This document shows, one piece after another, positions 60,830 to 64,000 of a stretch of 64,000 nucleotides of DNA (positions are counted from its first letter, which is position 1; the number at the start of each line of letters is the position of its first letter). The notes below the pieces were generated by a model. The model was not told the DNA's origin and did not search any database. It saw nothing but the letters and a program-made list of their open reading frames with translations. The DNA is taken from the NCBI RefSeq assembly GCF_024529975.1, contig NZ_AP024898.1, positions 1,054,001-1,118,000 of the forward strand, written 5' to 3'. Both the position numbers and the translations under genes were made by a program. The stretch comes from Vibrio quintilis. GTDB lineage: Bacteria; Pseudomonadota; Gammaproteobacteria; Enterobacterales; Vibrionaceae.

Positions 60830-61927
60830 ATGTCTGTACCTGAACAATCCCCGGAAACCAGCAACCCGCAGGGTGCTGGTCCGGCTCTCCCATCGCAGGT
60901 TGCAGCGCCTGCTCCCGCAGCGCCGCCCGCAGCACCGGTGATGACGGAACCTTCACCAGTACAAAAAGCCACGATCGATGAAGTCAACGATGGCGTCAGC
61001 GATCAAGTCACCGTCACCGCACCGGAGCCACCGGCACCGGTCATCCCGACGCCCCCCGTGCCTCAGCCGGTTTATGTCGCGGGAAAACTGCGGGTGGTGT
61101 TTCCCGACAAAGGGTTGGAAAAAGAGTGTGAAGCGGCCGCGCAGGAAATCTCAGCACAAACCAGAAAGACTGTTGCGCCTTATGATTACGGCACCATTTT
61201 CGGCTATCAAACCAATGAGGAACAAAACAGTACCGCCTACAGCTCGCGCAAAACCAGGCCCTACCGCTATATTGCCGAGCAAATCAACTGGGTGTTATCA
61301 GTCGATGAGCAGGATGTTTATCTGGTCCGGCCAAACAGTGTGGTCGAATTAAATGAATTTATTGATTACCTTGCCACCGTTGAAAACAGTCACGGGCAAC
61401 TGCCGCATCTGTTGTGTGTCCTGATTGGCGAAGAGCAAGGCATGGCTCAGAGTGATAATCTCAATCAGTCGGTGCTGCCGGTGATCCACTGCCGCCACAT
61501 GTTTGCTTTTGATGCAGACCCGCAAACCATCAAAGAAAAAATTGACCACACCGATGAAAATACCACCACCACGGCGATTGCGAATCTGCTGGAGTTGATG
61601 GAAACCCGGAAAAATCTGGGCAACAGTGATTTTCTCCGGGCCAAAAACTTTCTCACTTTCCGCTATCCCGAAATCTACCAGACACAGACCGATGCTTCCG
61701 CCTCGCGGATCAGCAGCAGTCACGCACAAAGCGATGCCGCTTTCCTGCTCAGCATTCAAACGGGCTATGCGCCGTCCACCAGCAATCAAACACTGGTGAA
61801 TGTCATTTTTAACTATCAGAAAGCCGTCAGCGGACGACTGTTCAGTTATTACGCCTCTGTCGATGTGACCGGGTTGTTTCCCTACCTGAACACACCGCTG
61901 ACGGATTATATTCCAGCCCAGCCATAA
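60830..61927 (+). CDS. PatG C-terminal-domain-like protein, first paralogue
   Basis: This 365-residue protein starts at MSVPEQSPETSNPQGAG with AGAAGGA upstream. Residues 1-80 are Pro/Ala-rich and probably unfolded. The rest has YVAGKLRVVFPDKGLEKECEAAA (82-104), RYIAEQINWVLSVDEQDVYLVRP (146-168), LPHLLCVLIGEEQGMAQSDNLNQSVLPVIHCRHMFAFDAD, a segment DFLRAKNFLTFRYPEIYQ, and the end VNVIFNYQKAVSGRLFSYYASVDVTGLFPYL. The pattern is that of the non-protease C-terminal domain of cyanobactin PatG and related proteins. No catalytic residues known. The paralogue follows with 10 bases of spacing. Confidence 0.7.
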   Translation: MSVPEQSPETSNPQGAGPALPSQVAAPAPAAPPAAPVMTEPSPVQKATIDEVNDGVSDQVTVTAPEPPAPVIPTPPVPQPVYVAGKLRVVFPDKGLEKECEAAAQEISAQTRKTVAPYDYGTIFGYQTNEEQNSTAYSSRKTRPYRYIAEQINWVLSVDEQDVYLVRPNSVVELNEFIDYLATVENSHGQLPHLLCVLIGEEQGMAQSDNLNQSVLPVIHCRHMFAFDADPQTIKEKIDHTDENTTTTAIANLLELMETRKNLGNSDFLRAKNFLTFRYPEIYQTQTDASASRISSSHAQSDAAFLLSIQTGYAPSTSNQTLVNVIFNYQKAVSGRLFSYYASVDVTGLFPYLNTPLTDYIPAQP

Positions 61928-61937
61928 GGAGCCTCTG

Positions 61938-63062
61938 ATGAACCAGTCTCTCTCAGCCTTATCCAGCCTGTCCTTACCCGGCTCTTTTCCCGGTTCAGGC
62001 CCATGTTTATCCAAGACATTACGATCAAAAGCATACACGCCGGTACAGGCATCTCCCGCCACCGGCAGCCTCTCCCGCATGGTTCAGGGAATGGCTCCGC
62101 AAACCGCTCAGCGACAGGCAGATGATTTCTCATTTGGCCTTAATGCGTTAGAAAATGATGTCTGTGTACTGGGCCGGATTTCCGCCCGCTGGCCGGATAC
62201 ACAAATTGAACGGGAGTTTCGTTGCGCCGCTCAGGTCATTCAACAATATCCGCATGATATTATGGATTATGTCAAAGGGTTTGCGCCGTTCTGGCCGGTG
62301 CCTGTCCCGACAACGCCGCCGCCGATGACCGCAGAACAGGCAAAAGATGACATGCTATCAGTGATCAATACCGTGCTCTCTTCCCGGTATTTCCGCTATC
62401 TGGCGCGTGAACTGATATGGTTGCTGGAAGATGAATACGGGAATGAAATCTATCAGCTGATCCCGAGTGAATATAATATGCAGCAGCTGATTAACGCACT
62501 GGATGAAACACAAACGCCCCCTTCACCGGACCAGGGCGGTTTTAATCCGCCACCGCAATCCGGCACCAACGTCAATGATTCAACTTCAACAATCAATACA
62601 CTGGTGGTGGGTTCAGTCACGCCCGGCACCGGAGAATTAAGCCAGCTTCATATTGATAAATTTCGTCAGGTGGACCCGGCCACCATCGCCGATCAGGTCG
62701 GCTATTTCCATCAGCATAATCAACAGGCCACGATGGCCCAGCTGATCAAAAGCTATCTGCTGCTGGCTAAAAATGCCGGTATGACCGATGAAGCACGCGC
62801 CCTCAACTACCTGCTCTGTTATGACACCGGTTTTTACAGCAAAGTCTATGAACAGCGCCAGCAATCACAGCGTCAGGCCGTGCATCTGATCGGCATTGAC
62901 GCCCGGCTGTACTACGCCGGGGAACGCACGCTGGTCTGTGTGATTTTTAATTATCAGGACCAGAAAACCAGTGTGATTGAGCCCTGGTCTTCCACCATTG
63001 ATGTCACGGATGAATATCCGTTTATGGTAAGTGAATTCGAACCGTATATTCATGTGCTTTAA
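61938..63062 (+). CDS. PatG C-terminal-domain-like protein, second paralogue
   Basis: This 374-residue protein has AAGGAG eight bases before its ATG. VCVLGRISARWPDTQIEREFRCAAQVI (75-101), RYLARELIWLLEDEYGNEIYQLIP (153-176), LLAKNAGMTDEARALNYLLCYDTGFY and ERTLVCVIFNYQDQKTSVIEPWSSTIDVTDEYPFMVSEFEPY correspond segment by segment to the upstream protein. These match the PatG-type C-terminal domain (RYLARxLxWxL, NAGxTDExRALNYL, DVTxEFPFL) as I remember it, even better than the first copy. The N-terminal 70 residues are Ser/Pro-rich. The role outside cyanobactin clusters is not known; a structural or assembly function is possible. Confidence 0.75.
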   Translation: MNQSLSALSSLSLPGSFPGSGPCLSKTLRSKAYTPVQASPATGSLSRMVQGMAPQTAQRQADDFSFGLNALENDVCVLGRISARWPDTQIEREFRCAAQVIQQYPHDIMDYVKGFAPFWPVPVPTTPPPMTAEQAKDDMLSVINTVLSSRYFRYLARELIWLLEDEYGNEIYQLIPSEYNMQQLINALDETQTPPSPDQGGFNPPPQSGTNVNDSTSTINTLVVGSVTPGTGELSQLHIDKFRQVDPATIADQVGYFHQHNQQATMAQLIKSYLLLAKNAGMTDEARALNYLLCYDTGFYSKVYEQRQQSQRQAVHLIGIDARLYYAGERTLVCVIFNYQDQKTSVIEPWSSTIDVTDEYPFMVSEFEPYIHVL

Positions 63063-63253
63063 ACCGCGGTTGCTGTCACTTCAACATGCAGTGACTCCCT
63101 TCACAGGCCGGTCTTTTCCGGTCTTTTTTTTGCCGCTCACATCAACCGGACCGGTTTCGCTGATTTCCCTGTATGTCGCTGAAATTCCCCCAATCCCTGC
63201 CCGCCTGAAGCGCTTACGATCAATAATCTGTCCGACACCATACGAGAATCATC

Positions 63254-64000
63254 ATGCGTCATGATCAATCTTATCTGAATAGTTTTACCGGCAATGAGGT
63301 CAGAACTGATTATCAGAATCTGTTTCCTTATTTCCATCAGGGAGAAGTTCCGGATGTCCCGCCATCGGTGGTGAACAATGTCTTCATCACGATCCCGGCG
63401 GCACTGACCAGCACGACAACGTTCACGGATTTGTCTAAAGCCAGACAGGCAGGCAACCGGCGTGACATCGAAAAGTGGGCCGCTGAGTTTATTTCCCAAC
63501 CCGCAAAACCGGGCGACTTGACCGGTTATATTGGATCTGCGGCACAGCTGCCAGCCTGGTCTGAACCGTTAATGAACTTCCCGCTGGATCACCCATCGAA
63601 CGATCAGGCAGAAGCACTGGGTCATATCGTAAATGTCGATCAGCAAAAAGTCACACAGGCAGAACTGAACCAGCTGACTCAGTCCCTCTGGTGGAGCGTG
63701 CTGGCACTGGTGATTCAGATTGACTACCAATATGCATGGCTGGATCAGTTGTTGTCACTGCTGCGCAAGATTCATATCGGGCTGCGCTATAATCAGGCCG
63801 CACAAAAAAGTAAACCGGTGAATGATACGCTGCTGGCACTCTGGTGGCAGGCCAGTGTGCTGCTGCCTGATGCGATTTTTCCGCTTCCGGCTCAGAGTGA
63901 TGCAGAGAAAAGTCAGACGTCACAACCACCAGCGACAACCACAACTTTCCCCCCGGATACACCCGCTACCTCGCCACAGGGGAGCGCCCGCTATTACGCA
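63254..64000 (+). CDS. Unknown third gene of the PatG-like operon, cut by the window edge
   Basis: The frame is open from the ATG at 63254 to the end (249 codons). It begins MRHDQSYLNSFTGNEVRTDYQNLFPYF and has a Thr-rich VVNNVFITIPAALTSTTTF, a helical middle (LTQSLWWSVLALVIQIDYQYAWLDQLLSLLRKI) and LLALWWQASVLLPDAIFPL, followed by a Pro/Thr/Ser-rich linker. No family recognised. It lies 191 bases after the second PatG-like gene in the same direction; the gap holds no terminator that I can see except a CCGGTCTTTTCCGGTC stretch. Confidence 0.65.
   Translation, partial: MRHDQSYLNSFTGNEVRTDYQNLFPYFHQGEVPDVPPSVVNNVFITIPAALTSTTTFTDLSKARQAGNRRDIEKWAAEFISQPAKPGDLTGYIGSAAQLPAWSEPLMNFPLDHPSNDQAEALGHIVNVDQQKVTQAELNQLTQSLWWSVLALVIQIDYQYAWLDQLLSLLRKIHIGLRYNQAAQKSKPVNDTLLALWWQASVLLPDAIFPLPAQSDAEKSQTSQPPATTTTFPPDTPATSPQGSARYYA

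Noticed and set aside
61349..62080. 243-codon open frame on the minus strand
   Set aside because: It lies antisense to both PatG-like genes and spans their junction. Codon bias belongs to the plus strand.

Overview
The window most likely comes from a Vibrio or a close relative (family Vibrionaceae). Supporting signs are a cobalamin salvage operon of cobT-cobS-cobU-cobC type, ahpC/ahpF with an OxyR-like site, plasmid-style umuDC under a LexA box, PL3 pectate lyase, MipA, PsiE, YibE/F and GlyGly-CTERM-type proteins, and intergenic repeat families known from this group. GC is moderate in the core and clearly lower in several islands. No rRNA, tRNA or CRISPR array was seen.

Layout. 1-2.9 kb is mobile DNA: an IS481-type transposase cut by the window edge, and a large serine recombinase sitting in the 5' end of a CoA-disulfide-reductase/rhodanese gene. 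4.6-9.2 kb carries an amidinotransferase-family hydrolase, cobalamin lower-ligand assembly genes and a lipoprotein. 10-19.3 kb holds a pectate lyase, LysE exporter, umuDC, a metal transporter pair under a strong Zur-like box, an acetyltransferase and a hybrid sensor kinase. 19.8-21.5 kb is an AT-rich unknown cassette (27-residue micro-ORF, 321-residue protein, PQ-loop-like membrane protein). 21.6-27.5 kb has gldA, GrpB-like, baeSR and mipA. 27.7-32.2 kb is a large calcium-repeat surface protein, frameshifted by a 23-bp tandem duplication and fused in frame to an outer-membrane barrel. 32.3-52.8 kb is mixed core: psiE, YfcC, a truncated sugar dehydrogenase, ggt, D-lactate dehydrogenase, an IS4 relic, ahpFC, alkaline phosphatase, YibE/F, a RAYT transposase, a DegT aminotransferase, LysR/DUF1330, a broken VCBS-repeat gene, MBL hydrolase, OsmC and C_GCAxxG_C_C.

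The most unusual part is 53-64 kb, an accessory island. It contains a cystatin-like protein, a chitinase-like GH18 enzyme without signal peptide, a Cys-His protein of unknown role, a half-length cyanovirin-type lectin, an MNT-HEPN protein plus the relic of a second copy, and two AT-rich genes that share an N-terminal leader and an upstream palindrome. One of these two has a CheD/CNF-like Cys-His motif. A DUF4157 HELGH protein follows, and then an operon of two paralogous proteins resembling the C-terminal domain of cyanobactin PatG, with a third gene running off the end. The leader type and DUF4157 recall cargo of extracellular contractile injection systems (eCIS). I infer a toxin/effector cassette; the structural tail genes are not in the window.

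Two dispersed repeat families cross the window: a palindrome of TATACCCAA...TTGGGTATA form, and GGGACAGRCAC-like motifs that probably belong to the RAYT transposase at 45.5 kb. Several broken genes lie next to such repeats or to local duplications.
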